Of a stretch of DNA of 64,000 nt, positions 1-8,747 are shown in pieces. This DNA comes from Duganella phyllosphaerae. GTDB taxonomy: Bacteria; Pseudomonadota; Gammaproteobacteria; Burkholderiales; Burkholderiaceae_D. The first letter of the stretch is position 1. Each line of letters starts with the position of its first letter. The stretch covers positions 62,001-126,000 of the forward strand of contig NZ_LROM01000072.1 in assembly GCF_001758785.1 (NCBI RefSeq), read 5' to 3'. The notes under the pieces are model-generated. The model saw only the letters and a list, made by a program, of their open reading frames with translations, had not been told where the DNA came from and did not search any database. Position numbers and translations under genes: made by a program.

Positions 1-942
1 ACTGCCCAGGTCATGGTTGACAGCCAGCGGCGCCATCTGGCGGTAAAAGGTCGGCGCGGTCACACAGATGGTGACGCGATAGTCGGTGATGGCCTTGAGC
101 AGCAGGTCCGGGCTCAGTTTTTCCATCAGCACCGTGGCCGCACCGAAACGCATCGGGAACAGCAGCAGGCCGCCCAGTCCGAAGGTGAATGCCAGCGGTG
201 GCGTACCGATGAACACATCGTCTGCCTGCACCTTCAGCGTCGAGCGCGGAAAGCAATCGCAGATTGCCATCACATCGCGATGGAAATGCATGGTGCCTTT
301 CGGCCGACCGGTGGTGCCGGAGGTGAAACCGATAATGCAGACATCTTCCGCGGCGGTGTCCACTGCCGTGTAATTACCGGGCCTGGTTGCCATCAGCGCC
401 TCCAGCGAGGCAGGTCCGTCATCGTCGAAATACAGGACGGCAGGTGGGCGGGCGGCTTGTGCAATGCCCAAGACCATTTCCTGCTTGAGCGCGCCGGCGC
501 ACAGGACGGCGTTGACTTCGGCCAGGTCGAGGATGGTGTGCAGTTCCTTGGCGCGCAACAACGGCATGGTCGGCACGGCGATCAGGCCGGCCTTCCAGAT
601 GGCCAGTATGCTGGCGGCCATCATGGCATTGTTGGCGCCGCGCACCAGCACGCGGTTTCCGGTGCGCAGTCCCAAGTCCTCGCGCAACACGTGGGCGATG
701 CGACTGACCTGCGCCTGCAACATGGCATAGCTCCAGCTGCCGTGCGCGCCATGTATCGCCGGTGCATCGCCACGCCCGGCGGCAACCATGGTATCGAGCA
801 GTTCGACGGCACAGTTGATGCGCGCCGGGTAGGCTGGCAGCGTCTCATCGAAAATCAGCTCGGGCCACAGTGTGCGCGGTGGCAAGTTATCATTGGCGTA
901 GGTGTCCTGGTATGCGGTCGTGGTCATGTTGAATTCAGCCAT
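1..942 (-). CDS. AMP-forming acyl-CoA ligase, aminobenzoate/benzoate-CoA ligase-like (3' end outside window)
   Basis: The first 314 residues of an ANL-superfamily acid:CoA ligase are visible. The N-terminal stretch with WPELIFDE and YPARINCAVELLD is typical of 2-aminobenzoate- and benzoate-CoA ligases. The phosphate-binding loop TSGTTGRPKG lies at about residues 207-216. Such enzymes adenylate an aromatic acid with ATP and then form the CoA thioester. The ATG at 942 follows the nitroreductase stop by one base; a second in-frame ATG lies at 927. The C-terminal domain with the catalytic lysine is outside the window. It is the last visible gene of the minus-strand operon, which suggests that the ring product of the upstream oxygenases is a carboxylate channelled into CoA-dependent degradation. 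The exact acid is an inference. Confidence 0.88.
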   Translation of the reverse strand, partial: MAEFNMTTTAYQDTYANDNLPPRTLWPELIFDETLPAYPARINCAVELLDTMVAAGRGDAPAIHGAHGSWSYAMLQAQVSRIAHVLREDLGLRTGNRVLVRGANNAMMAASILAIWKAGLIAVPTMPLLRAKELHTILDLAEVNAVLCAGALKQEMVLGIAQAARPPAVLYFDDDGPASLEALMATRPGNYTAVDTAAEDVCIIGFTSGTTGRPKGTMHFHRDVMAICDCFPRSTLKVQADDVFIGTPPLAFTFGLGGLLLFPMRFGAATVLMEKLSPDLLLKAITDYRVTICVTAPTFYRQMAPLAVNHDLGS

Positions 943-943
943 G

Positions 944-1564
944 TCATTCGGTGCTGGCAGCGCCCAATTGGGCAGCGGTCCCGAAGCTATGTTGATAGAC
1001 GAAGGTCTCGAGCGGGTGGCGGTCGCTGGGCACGTCACGCTCGCGCAGTCCGTCCGGCAAATCGGCGCGCGCGCCCTCCCTGCCAACCGCAATGATCGCT
1101 TCCGGCCGCATATTAGACGGCAATTGCAGCACGCTCGTCGCACGTTCGACGTCGAAGCCCGTCATCGCGTGCGTGCTCAGTCCGATGCTTGACGCCTGCA
1201 GCGCCAGCAGCGCCCAAGCAGCGCCAGCATCAAAGCTGTGGCTATACGATGGCTGCCGTTCGCCAGGCGTCTTGGTGGCGACATCGACTTCCGAGCAAAT
1301 ACAGATCAACGCACCTGCCGCGCCGGCCCAGCCCTGGTTGAACGGGATCAGCAGATCACGCATGGCATCCCAACCGGCATCCCCGCGCAAGGCAAAAACG
1401 AAGCGCCATGGCTGCATGTTGAAGGCGGACGGCGCCCAGCGCGCCGCTTCGAACAGCGCGGCCAGTTCTTTGCGGTCAACCGGTGCAGTGCGGTCGAAGG
1501 CGCGGGTGGACCAGCGCTCCAGGATCACGGGCAGGATGGGATGGTGAGAAACGCGAGTGTTCAC
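944..1564 (-). CDS. Nitroreductase-family flavoprotein
   Basis: A 206-residue FMN-dependent nitroreductase-fold protein. The N-terminal RWSTRAFD and the AARWAPSAFNMQPWRF block are the family's flavin-binding signature, and AIIAVGREG near the C terminus is the usual phosphate-binding turn. I chose the GTG at 1564 because AAAGGA lies six bases upstream and homologous proteins begin at this point; an upstream extension would give a non-conserved basic tail. Family members reduce nitro groups, quinones or enones with NAD(P)H, and some act as dehydrogenases. It sits between the flavin reductase (59 bp upstream) and the CoA ligase (one-base gap), so it probably acts in the same catabolic pathway. 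The substrate is unknown. Confidence 0.85.
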   Translation of the reverse strand: MNTRVSHHPILPVILERWSTRAFDRTAPVDRKELAALFEAARWAPSAFNMQPWRFVFALRGDAGWDAMRDLLIPFNQGWAGAAGALICICSEVDVATKTPGERQPSYSHSFDAGAAWALLALQASSIGLSTHAMTGFDVERATSVLQLPSNMRPEAIIAVGREGARADLPDGLRERDVPSDRHPLETFVYQHSFGTAAQLGAASTE

Positions 1565-1623
1565 GATAAGTCCTTTAGCAGCGGGCCAACCTTGGCCCGC
1601 CGGGTGTTGATTGTTCCGAAAGC

Positions 1624-2127
1624 TCAAGCAGGGAGCGCGCCGGTGCAGGCCATGCGGCCGTCGACCCACAGCAGTGGATCGATGGTGGGATGACAATAGA
1701 CTTCCGTCACTTCCCCGATGAAAATGGTATGTGTCGCCACCTCCATGGTCGCCGAGACCACGCAGACCAGGCTGGCCACCGCGTCGTTCAGGATCGGCAA
1801 GCCATTGCCCGCAGCAATCCAGTCGCCGACTTCGAATCGCTCACGGCCCTTTTTTTGACCGCTGAAGATACCGACGATTTCGGCATGCCGTTCGGCCAGC
1901 AAATTGACGCAGAAGCGCCCTTCCTGCTTCAACACCGGTGACAGGCTTGCGTTGCGGTTGACCGCCACCAGCAGCGTCGGTGGATCGGTGGCGACCGACG
2001 TCACGGCGGTGGCCGCCATCCCCGTCCAGTCGTCGGCGGTGCCCGAGGTAACGATCGCAACCGTCGCCGCCAGGCGTCGCATTGCCTGTTTGAAATCTGC
2101 CTGTACTGTTTCCATAGTCATGTCCAT
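1624..2127 (-). CDS. Flavin reductase family protein (HpaC/RutF type)
   Basis: A 167-residue flavin:NAD(P)H oxidoreductase-like domain. Family landmarks are MRRLAATVAIVTSG near the N terminus, TAVTSVATDPPTLLVAVN (flavin-binding strand and loop) and GRFCVNLLAERH. Such proteins supply reduced FMN or FAD to a separate flavin monooxygenase. The ATG at 2127 is preceded by AGAGGTGA at a normal distance; in-frame ATGs at 2121 and 2115 are less well placed. It lies 77 bp downstream of the LLM monooxygenase, which needs exactly this kind of partner, so the two very likely form a two-component monooxygenase. Confidence 0.9.
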   Translation of the reverse strand: MDMTMETVQADFKQAMRRLAATVAIVTSGTADDWTGMAATAVTSVATDPPTLLVAVNRNASLSPVLKQEGRFCVNLLAERHAEIVGIFSGQKKGRERFEVGDWIAAGNGLPILNDAVASLVCVVSATMEVATHTIFIGEVTEVYCHPTIDPLLWVDGRMACTGALPA

Positions 2128-2204
2128 CGTCTGTCACCTCTAAGTTGATGTGCCGCGCAAGGCCCCAGCTGCGGTGCGGATGGGGCCATTGCGGGCGCCT
2201 GGGT

Positions 2205-3332
2205 TCAGCCCAGCGGGCTGGCTGGATCGCGCAGACCTGCCTGTTCCAGCAGCGGCAGCACCGACTCGCCGAAATTGGCCAGGCCTGCTTCGTAGTCCAG
2301 CCAGGTCAACAGCACGCCATCGACACCTGCTTCGGACATCATCGCAAGCGTGCCTGCAATATCCTGCGCCGTACCCAGAACCGGGTAGCCGCCGTAACCC
2401 GCCGCGATGGCGAATTTCATCTTTTCAATCACGCCTTCGGGCATGGTCTTGGCGTTGCCGATATTGTTGGCAATGAACGCATCGACGCCCTCATCGTCGC
2501 CGCGCGTGACCACGTAGTCCTCGACATAGGCACGGGCTTCTTCCATGCTGTCGCGCTGGACGACATAGCTGGACATCCAGACCTGGATCTCCTTGCCATA
2601 TTTTTCCCGTGCGAAATCGCGGTAATGGTCGACCTGTTTCTTCAGGGCCGCCGGACGCGGATCTTGCGGAATGATGAAGGCGACGTCGCATTGTTTTGCG
2701 GCGAACTCGCGTCCGCGGTCAGAGCCGCCGGCATTCATCAGGATCGGCTTCGGATACGGCGATTTTGGCTGAATGATCGCCTTCTTCAGGTCATAGAAGT
2801 CACCTTTGAAATCGATGCCTGCCTGTTCGTCCCAAAGACGGCTGAACACCTGTACCCATTCGTCGGCAAGTCCATAACGATCGTCGTGGCCCAGCATTTG
2901 GCTGCCGAACATTTCCATTTCTTCGCGATACCAGCCGCAGACCAGATTCATGCCGAAGCGGCCCTTCGAAATCAGGTCCACCGTCGCCGCAGCCTTGGCT
3001 GCGATGATGGGATGAATCACTGACAGATGGACCGTGCTCATGATGGAGATGCGTTCGGTAACTGCAGCTGCGGCAGCGGCCCAGGTAAAGGTTTCGAACA
3101 GATCGCCGGAGTAATGGTTGTCTTTGGAAAATGCCTTCCAGCGCGACGCCGACACCAGCGCCTCGATGCCGAGTCGATCCGCCATCTTTGCAATACGGGC
3201 ATTGTTGTCCCAGGTCGCCTGAAAGCGGTCCGGATGGTTGGTGAAAGCGGCGCCGCCGTTGACGCCAAAGACGCCAAGCTTGAGGCGGTTGGAACCGCGC
3301 ATCGGATTCCTGTTCTGCGTATCGTTTGTCAT
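2205..3332 (-). CDS. LLM-class flavin-dependent monooxygenase, RutA/DszA-like
   Basis: A 375-residue bacterial-luciferase-like TIM-barrel monooxygenase. LKLGVFGVNGG, ISIMSTVHLSVIHPIIAAK, GRFGMNLVCGWYREEMEMFG and GVDGVLLTWLDYE match the RutA/alkanesulfonate monooxygenase family. RutA-type enzymes use reduced FMN and O2 to cleave C-N or C-S bonds, for example in pyrimidine rings. The ATG at 3332 follows AGAGAAGAG; an upstream extension of 28 basic residues lacks conservation and was left out. It leads the minus operon and is divergent from the YCF48/RND operon. No RutB, RutC, RutD or RutG gene is visible, so this is not a uracil (rut) operon. The substrate is probably an N-containing heteroaromatic or amide, which is an inference from the neighbours. 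Confidence 0.9.
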   Translation of the reverse strand: MTNDTQNRNPMRGSNRLKLGVFGVNGGAAFTNHPDRFQATWDNNARIAKMADRLGIEALVSASRWKAFSKDNHYSGDLFETFTWAAAAAAVTERISIMSTVHLSVIHPIIAAKAAATVDLISKGRFGMNLVCGWYREEMEMFGSQMLGHDDRYGLADEWVQVFSRLWDEQAGIDFKGDFYDLKKAIIQPKSPYPKPILMNAGGSDRGREFAAKQCDVAFIIPQDPRPAALKKQVDHYRDFAREKYGKEIQVWMSSYVVQRDSMEEARAYVEDYVVTRGDDEGVDAFIANNIGNAKTMPEGVIEKMKFAIAAGYGGYPVLGTAQDIAGTLAMMSEAGVDGVLLTWLDYEAGLANFGESVLPLLEQAGLRDPASPLG

Positions 3333-3658
3333 GTCTCTTCTCTTTCTAGCCTCGGCTATTTGGTTGCGGAATATTTTTTCTCGACCATGAGCTGATCGTT
3401 GCAGGCAGGTTAGCAACGGCTGTCACGGATGGCTTTCAAAATCCTGCGACAAAAATTGGTGCGGCGCGATCCGACTATGCCTTGCGGCACCATTAGAAAT
3501 GCGCAGTTTCTTGAAAGAGGATTTTCGCTACCTCACCGCACACTGGGCACATTTAGGTAGAACAACAACACACCAACTGCGCCCCTCTGAACGCCGAAGT
3601 CAGAAGGCGCATATCGCCAGGTTGGGCATGTGAACAGATTCGTAACACAGGAGACGAC
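3333..3658. promoter_or_regulatory. Divergent intergenic region between the two catabolic operons, with an inverted repeat
   Basis: This 326-bp region has no convincing gene and must hold the promoters of both operons. It contains an inverted repeat, TGGTGC at 3457-3462 and GCACCA at 3487-3492, separated by 24 bases, which could be an operator for an unlinked regulator. No regulator gene lies in the island within this window. No clear sigma-70 pair could be assigned by eye. Confidence 0.4.
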
Positions 3659-4780
3659 GTGAAATTGAACAGGATTGAAAGTGCGCAGGTGCGCAGATCT
3701 TTGGCGAAGCTGTGGCGCCGGGCGCGATGGCCGGCGCAAGTTTGCGCCGGGATGTGTCTCGCAGCAGGAACGCTCGCTGCTGGCGCAGCAACTTCCCCGG
3801 CGCTCGATGCGGTCAACCGTGCGGCCGTGCTGTCGCGCCATGCCGAGCGGTCGGTACTGCTCGGTGCCGAAAAGGCTGGCGCTCGCCTGGTCGCCGTGGG
3901 CGAACGCGGCATCATCATCTGGTCCGACGATAGCGGCAAGAGCTGGACCCAGGCGCAGGTACCGGTCGCGGTGACGCTGACGGCAGTTCGATTCGCGGAC
4001 GCGTTGCATGGTTTCGCAGTCGGGCATGGCGGCGTCGTACTGGCCACCGACGACGGCGGGCGGACCTGGCAGCGTCGCCTCGATGGGATACAGGCGGCGC
4101 GCATTGTTTTGCAACAGGCGCAGGCCAGTGGCGACGCTGCGGCACTACGGGAGGCACAGCGACTGGTCACTGACGGTGCCGATAAACCGTTGCTCGATCT
4201 GTATGTCTTCGACACCAAACGCGTGCTGGCGGTGGGCGCTTACAACCTCGCCTTCTACACCGATGACGGCGGCATCAACTGGCATTCGTGGATGTCCAGG
4301 CTGGACAATCCCAAGGCACTGAATCTGTACGCGGTACGCGCGCGCGGCGACACGCTGCTGCTGGCCGGCGAACAAGGCCTGGTGTTTCGCTCGGATGATG
4401 CGGGCGCGACCTTCCGTCGCATCGCTACGCCCTACCGCGGCAGCTTCTTCACGGCCGAGCTGGACGGCGCACAAGACATGATCCTCGCCGGTATGCGCGG
4501 CAATATCTTGCGTTCCCGCGACGGCGGCGTCAATTGGACCCAGTTTGCCACGCCACAGGGCGCGTCGATCACCGGATCGCTACTGCGTGCCGATGGCGAA
4601 GTGTTATTGACCACGCACGCCGGAGAACTGATGCGCATCGCTCCCGGCGCATCGTCCCGTTCGCAGACTGGCGCGCGCACCGACCAGGCGCTGAACGCGG
4701 TGTTGTCGGTCAATGCGGAGCAGGTGCTGGCGGTCGGTGGCCAGGGCGTTGCCCTGCTCAAGATGGGTGCCGTGAAATGA
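3659..4780 (+). CDS. Exported YCF48-type (Asp-box) beta-propeller protein
   Basis: A 373-residue protein with an N-terminal export signal (basic start, hydrophobic segment at about 27-43, then Ala-rich cleavage region). It carries Asp-box-like repeats of the form (S/T)xDxGxxW at about residues 89, 130, 201, 245 and 286 (SDDSGKSW, TDDGGRTW, TDDGGINW, SDDAGATF, SRDGGVNW), typical of YCF48/Hcf136-like propellers. Translation starts at a GTG at 3659 preceded by AGGAG. It ends in a 4-bp ATGA overlap with the RND gene, so the two are translationally coupled. In proteobacteria such proteins often sit beside RND exporters in degradation clusters; a periplasmic accessory role for the exporter is inferred, not demonstrated. 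Confidence 0.85.
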   Translation: MKLNRIESAQVRRSLAKLWRRARWPAQVCAGMCLAAGTLAAGAATSPALDAVNRAAVLSRHAERSVLLGAEKAGARLVAVGERGIIIWSDDSGKSWTQAQVPVAVTLTAVRFADALHGFAVGHGGVVLATDDGGRTWQRRLDGIQAARIVLQQAQASGDAAALREAQRLVTDGADKPLLDLYVFDTKRVLAVGAYNLAFYTDDGGINWHSWMSRLDNPKALNLYAVRARGDTLLLAGEQGLVFRSDDAGATFRRIATPYRGSFFTAELDGAQDMILAGMRGNILRSRDGGVNWTQFATPQGASITGSLLRADGEVLLTTHAGELMRIAPGASSRSQTGARTDQALNAVLSVNAEQVLAVGGQGVALLKMGAVK

Positions 4781-7242
4781 GGCCATTCACTCAAGCCAAA
4801 ACGGCCACCGCCAAATCGCTGAACAACTTCGATACAAAGTCAGGCTCCGTCATTGAGCGCGCGCTATTCAATCACCGCGGCATCGTGATGCTGCTGTGCG
4901 TGCTGGTGACCTTGGTGCTGGGCTGGCAGGCCACGCGCCTGCAGGTAAACGCCAGCTTTGAGAAAACCATCCCGACGCACCATCCGTATGTGCAGAATTT
5001 TTTGCGCTATCAGAACGATTTGACCGGCCTAGGCAACGCGGTGCGCATCGCCGTGGCCAATCCACAGGGAGACATCTACGATGCCAAGTACCTGGAGACC
5101 TTGCGCCATCTCAGTGACGACGTCTTCGTGATTCCGGGTGTCAACCGCGTGAAGATGAAATCGCTATGGACGCCAACCACGCGCTGGGTCGGCGTGACCG
5201 AGGATGGCCTCGATGGTGGCCCGGTGATTCCCGAAGGCTACGACGGCGGGCCGCAGAGTCTGCAGCAACTGCGCGCCAATATCGCGCGCTCGGGCGAAGT
5301 GGGCCAACTGGTTGCGCTGGACGGCAATTCCAGCGTGATCTACATGCCGTTGCTGGCCAGCGATGCGCAAGGGCGTGCGCTCGATTATGCGACCCTGTCG
5401 CGCCAACTTGAAACCTTGCGCAGCAAATATGAAGCGCAGGGCGTGACGCTGCACATTACCGGCTTCGCCAAGATAGTCGGCGATCTGATCGACGGCGTGC
5501 GCGCCATGCTGCTGTTCTTTGCTGTGGCAGTGCTGATCGCGGCGGCAGCGGTGTTCTGGTACACCCGCTGCGTGCGCTCGACCGCGCTGGTGGTGCTCGC
5601 TTCGCTGGTCGCGGTGGTTTGGCAGCTGGGCATGTTGCCAGCACTCGGCTATACGCTCGATCCCTATTCGATGCTGGTGCCGTTCCTGGTTTTTGCGATC
5701 GGCATGAGCCACGGCGCGCAGAAGATGAACGGCATCATGCAGGATATCGGTCGTGGCACGCACAAACTGGTGGCGGCACGCTACACCTTCCGGCGCCTGT
5801 TCATGGCGGGCCTCACCGCCTTGCTGGCCGACGCCGTCGGCTTTGCGGTCTTGCTGCTGATCGACATCCAGGTCATACGCGAACTCGCCATTGCCGCATC
5901 GATCGGTGTCGCGGCGCTGATCTTCACCAATCTGATCCTGCTGCCGATCTTGCTCAGCTACACCGGCGTCAGCGCAAAGGCCGCCGCGCGCAACCTGCGC
6001 GCCCAACAAAGTGCCGGTTCGCATCCGCTGTGGCGCTTTTTCGATCTTTTCACACAGCGCAAGTGGGCCAGGCTGGCAGTGATAGTTTCCGTGCTGCTGG
6101 GAATTGCCGGCTTCGCCGTCAGTACCCAACTCAAGATCGGCGACCTCGATCCGGGCGCGCCGGAGCTGCGCGCCGACAGCCGCTACAACCGTGATGTCGG
6201 TTTCATGAACGCCGGCTATGGCGCTTCAAGCGACGTGCTGGCAGTGATGGTCAAGACGCCCGACGGCGAGTGTTCACGCTACGACACGCTGAACAAGGTC
6301 GATCAGCTGGAATGGGAGTTGCGCCAGCTTGACGGCGTCGAAAGCACCAGCTCGCTGGCATTGCTGATCCGGCGCGTGCTGACCGGGCTCAACGAGGGCA
6401 ACCCGAAGTGGTACGAATTCCTGCACAACCAGGACATGCTCAACACCATTGCGGCCAATGTACCTCGCGACTTGTACAGCGAAAGCTGTGGCCTGTTGAC
6501 GCTCAATGTCTACCTGCGCGATCACAAGGCCGACACGCTGGCGCGGGTGGTCTCGCATGTCGAGCAATTCGCCCATAACAACGACAGTGCCGATGTGAAG
6601 TTCTTGCTGGCGGCCGGTTCTGCCGGCATCGAGGTCGCCACCAACATCGTCGTGAAGGATGCCTGGCGGCTGATGTTGTTCGTCGTCTACGGGGTGGTGG
6701 TGGCGTTGTGCCTGGTCACATTCCGTTCATGGCGGGCCGTGGTTGTCGCGGTGCTGCCCTTGGTGCTGACATCCGTGCTGGCCGAAGCGCTGATGGTGGC
6801 GCTTGGCATCGGCGTCAAGGTCGCCACTTTGCCCGTGATCGCCCTGGGCGTGGGGATTGGTGTCGACTATGCGCTGTACATCCTGTCTGTCACGCTGGCG
6901 CGTATGCGACAGGGCGCAAGTTTGTTCGAGGCTTACCACGACGCCCTGCTGTTTACCGGCAAGGTGGTGATGCTGACCGGTGTGACGCTGGCAATCGGCG
7001 TGATCACCTGGGTCGCCAGCCCCATCAAGTTCCAGGCTGACATGGGACTGCTGCTTGCTTTCATGTTCTTGTGGAACATGCTTGGCGCGCTGATCCTGCT
7101 ACCGGCGCTGGCGCACTACCTGCTCAGAAATAACGTGCGCCCGGCGGGTGCAGCGAGCACTGCAAGCACTGTCCAGGGAACCGACGATACCGCCAGCGAC
7201 GCCCTTGCTAGCGGCGGCGCCAAGCTGCTCAATCGAACCTGA
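4777..7242 (+). CDS. RND/MMPL-superfamily transporter
   Basis: An 821-residue inner-membrane transporter with the duplicated RND architecture: TM1 at about 34-56, a periplasmic loop, a five-helix block from about residue 244, a second long periplasmic loop, and a second block from about 632. GVGIGVDYALYIL near residue 690 is the characteristic TM4-type motif of MMPL/HpnN-like members. The start ATG at 4777 overlaps the stop of the YCF48 gene. At about 820 residues it is shorter than HAE-type drug pumps (over 1000) and fits the hydrophobe/lipid-exporter branch. No membrane-fusion or outer-membrane channel gene accompanies it. It probably moves the island's hydrophobic substrate or an intermediate. 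Confidence 0.9.
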   Translation: MRPFTQAKTATAKSLNNFDTKSGSVIERALFNHRGIVMLLCVLVTLVLGWQATRLQVNASFEKTIPTHHPYVQNFLRYQNDLTGLGNAVRIAVANPQGDIYDAKYLETLRHLSDDVFVIPGVNRVKMKSLWTPTTRWVGVTEDGLDGGPVIPEGYDGGPQSLQQLRANIARSGEVGQLVALDGNSSVIYMPLLASDAQGRALDYATLSRQLETLRSKYEAQGVTLHITGFAKIVGDLIDGVRAMLLFFAVAVLIAAAAVFWYTRCVRSTALVVLASLVAVVWQLGMLPALGYTLDPYSMLVPFLVFAIGMSHGAQKMNGIMQDIGRGTHKLVAARYTFRRLFMAGLTALLADAVGFAVLLLIDIQVIRELAIAASIGVAALIFTNLILLPILLSYTGVSAKAAARNLRAQQSAGSHPLWRFFDLFTQRKWARLAVIVSVLLGIAGFAVSTQLKIGDLDPGAPELRADSRYNRDVGFMNAGYGASSDVLAVMVKTPDGECSRYDTLNKVDQLEWELRQLDGVESTSSLALLIRRVLTGLNEGNPKWYEFLHNQDMLNTIAANVPRDLYSESCGLLTLNVYLRDHKADTLARVVSHVEQFAHNNDSADVKFLLAAGSAGIEVATNIVVKDAWRLMLFVVYGVVVALCLVTFRSWRAVVVAVLPLVLTSVLAEALMVALGIGVKVATLPVIALGVGIGVDYALYILSVTLARMRQGASLFEAYHDALLFTGKVVMLTGVTLAIGVITWVASPIKFQADMGLLLAFMFLWNMLGALILLPALAHYLLRNNVRPAGAASTASTVQGTDDTASDALASGGAKLLNRT

Positions 7243-7281
7243 TTCCAATATCTTAAAACTGCCCCCCTAGGAGACCGCATC

Positions 7282-8718
7282 ATGCAACAACACGCTAACA
7301 CTACTCAAGAAGTCGATCTGCTGATCTCGGCCGGATGCATCATCACGATGAATGCCGAGCGTCAGATCATTCTCGACGGCGCCGTCGCCGTCAATGGCTC
7401 GGACATCGTGGCAATCGGCGACGCGCAAAGTATTCGCGCCAGGTACCGCGGGCGCAAGACCATCGAGGCGCCGCGCGGGCTGCTGACACCGGGGCTGGTC
7501 GATGTCCATAACCATCCGATTGACCACCTGATCAAGGGTCTGGTTGACGACTTGCCGCAGCTGCAACGGCTCAAGGAACGGGTGATTCCTTTTGAAGACG
7601 GTCTGACTGAGCAAGAGGCCTATGTGGCGTCTGCGGCAACGTATTTCGAGATGATCCGGCACGGCACCACCAGCTTCATGGATGCGGCGGGTCCGCATCC
7701 GGCGGCCGTCGGCAATGCGGCGCTACGCGTCGGCATGCGCGGCATCATCTCTTGCAAGATGGCCGACTTACCAGGTCCGTTCGGCGGCGTAGCGGCCGAT
7801 CCGCAGCACATGATAGCGCTGGCTGACAAGACTTTCGATCAGTTCAATGGCGCTGGCAACGGCCTGCTCCGCGGTGGCTATGACATTGATTTCTCGCCGA
7901 TCGTCAGCGACGCCCTGGCGCAACTGGTGCGGGACCACGCCCACGAGCGCAACGCCCCAATCACCGGCCACTTGATCGGACGCCGACCTGCTCCAGGCGA
8001 CGCGGCGGGCTATCGCAACCCCGACGTCAAGCGGTATGCGGATCTCGGCCTGCTGGGCCCGCGCACGACGCTGGCGCATATCGGCTGGATTCCTGCCGAA
8101 GATGTCGAGGTGTTTGCACAGACAGGGACCAATGTCGCGCACTGCCCATCAGCGAGCCTGCTCGGCGGCAATGGTTGGGTTACCCATGGCGTCATTCCGG
8201 ACCTGCTGGCCGCCGGCGTCAACGTAGCGCTTGGAACCGACGCGGCGATCATCAGCCGCTTCCTGGACATGGTCCGCGTGATGCACCTGGCCTCCACTGC
8301 ACACAAGGACGCCAGGCTCGACCCGATGCTGATGCCGGCCTACCAGGTGTTCGAGATGGCCACCCTGGGCAGCGCCAAAGCCATGGGCTGGTCCGATCGT
8401 ATCGGCTCGCTGGAAGTGGGCAAGGCCGCCGACCTGGTTATCTTCGACGCTTCCGGTCCGCAATGGATGCCCAATCGATTCTCCAATCCGGTTCCCGACC
8501 TGGTCTATGGCAGCAGCGGCAGCGATGCCCAGACCGTGGTCATTAACGGCGTCATTGTCATGGAGGACAAAAAGTTCACCGACAGTGCTCTGTATCAGGA
8601 AATAGAAGCTGCGGTCGATATTGCTGCGGCCGATGTGCTTGGTCGATTGGGAATTTATCCAAAAGTGCATTGGCCCGTGACAGACGGACGCGCTGACTCT
8701 GACGCCGCCAAACAATAA
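7282..8718 (+). CDS. Metal-dependent amidohydrolase (SAH/MTA deaminase - AtzB/TrzN-like group)
   Basis: A 478-residue amidohydrolase-superfamily TIM barrel. The metal ligands are visible: HxH in GLVDVHNH (His76, His78), GHL (His230), AHIGW (His266) and LGTD (Asp320). NVAHCPSAS resembles the HCP motif of the SAH deaminase/atrazine hydrolase group, and GSLEVGKAADLVIFD is the C-terminal composite-domain signature. Where S-adenosylhomocysteine deaminases have HLAE, this protein has GHLIG, so the acidic residue is absent and the usual nucleoside substrate is unlikely. An RBS (AGGAG) precedes ATG 7282. It lies 39 bp after the RND gene and 29 bp before the Rieske oxygenase. Hydrolytic deamination or amide hydrolysis of the pathway substrate is inferred. 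Confidence 0.88.
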   Translation: MQQHANTTQEVDLLISAGCIITMNAERQIILDGAVAVNGSDIVAIGDAQSIRARYRGRKTIEAPRGLLTPGLVDVHNHPIDHLIKGLVDDLPQLQRLKERVIPFEDGLTEQEAYVASAATYFEMIRHGTTSFMDAAGPHPAAVGNAALRVGMRGIISCKMADLPGPFGGVAADPQHMIALADKTFDQFNGAGNGLLRGGYDIDFSPIVSDALAQLVRDHAHERNAPITGHLIGRRPAPGDAAGYRNPDVKRYADLGLLGPRTTLAHIGWIPAEDVEVFAQTGTNVAHCPSASLLGGNGWVTHGVIPDLLAAGVNVALGTDAAIISRFLDMVRVMHLASTAHKDARLDPMLMPAYQVFEMATLGSAKAMGWSDRIGSLEVGKAADLVIFDASGPQWMPNRFSNPVPDLVYGSSGSDAQTVVINGVIVMEDKKFTDSALYQEIEAAVDIAAADVLGRLGIYPKVHWPVTDGRADSDAAKQ

Positions 8719-8747
8719 ACGCCATCTTAAAAACAAGGACTTCTCAT

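Noticed and set aside
13-1095. Long open frame on the plus strand over the CoA ligase gene
   Set aside because: Its translation is Arg/Gln/His-rich with no family features, and the minus strand encodes a clear ANL ligase with the TSGTTGRPKG loop.
1624-3332. Possible rut pyrimidine-degradation operon
   Set aside because: Only RutA-like and RutF-like genes are present; RutB, RutC, RutD, RutE and RutG partners are missing, and the other neighbours point to aromatic catabolism.
3659-4780. Photosystem assembly factor (Hcf136/YCF48 label)
   Set aside because: The label comes from the fold; there are no photosynthesis genes here and the pairing is with an RND exporter.
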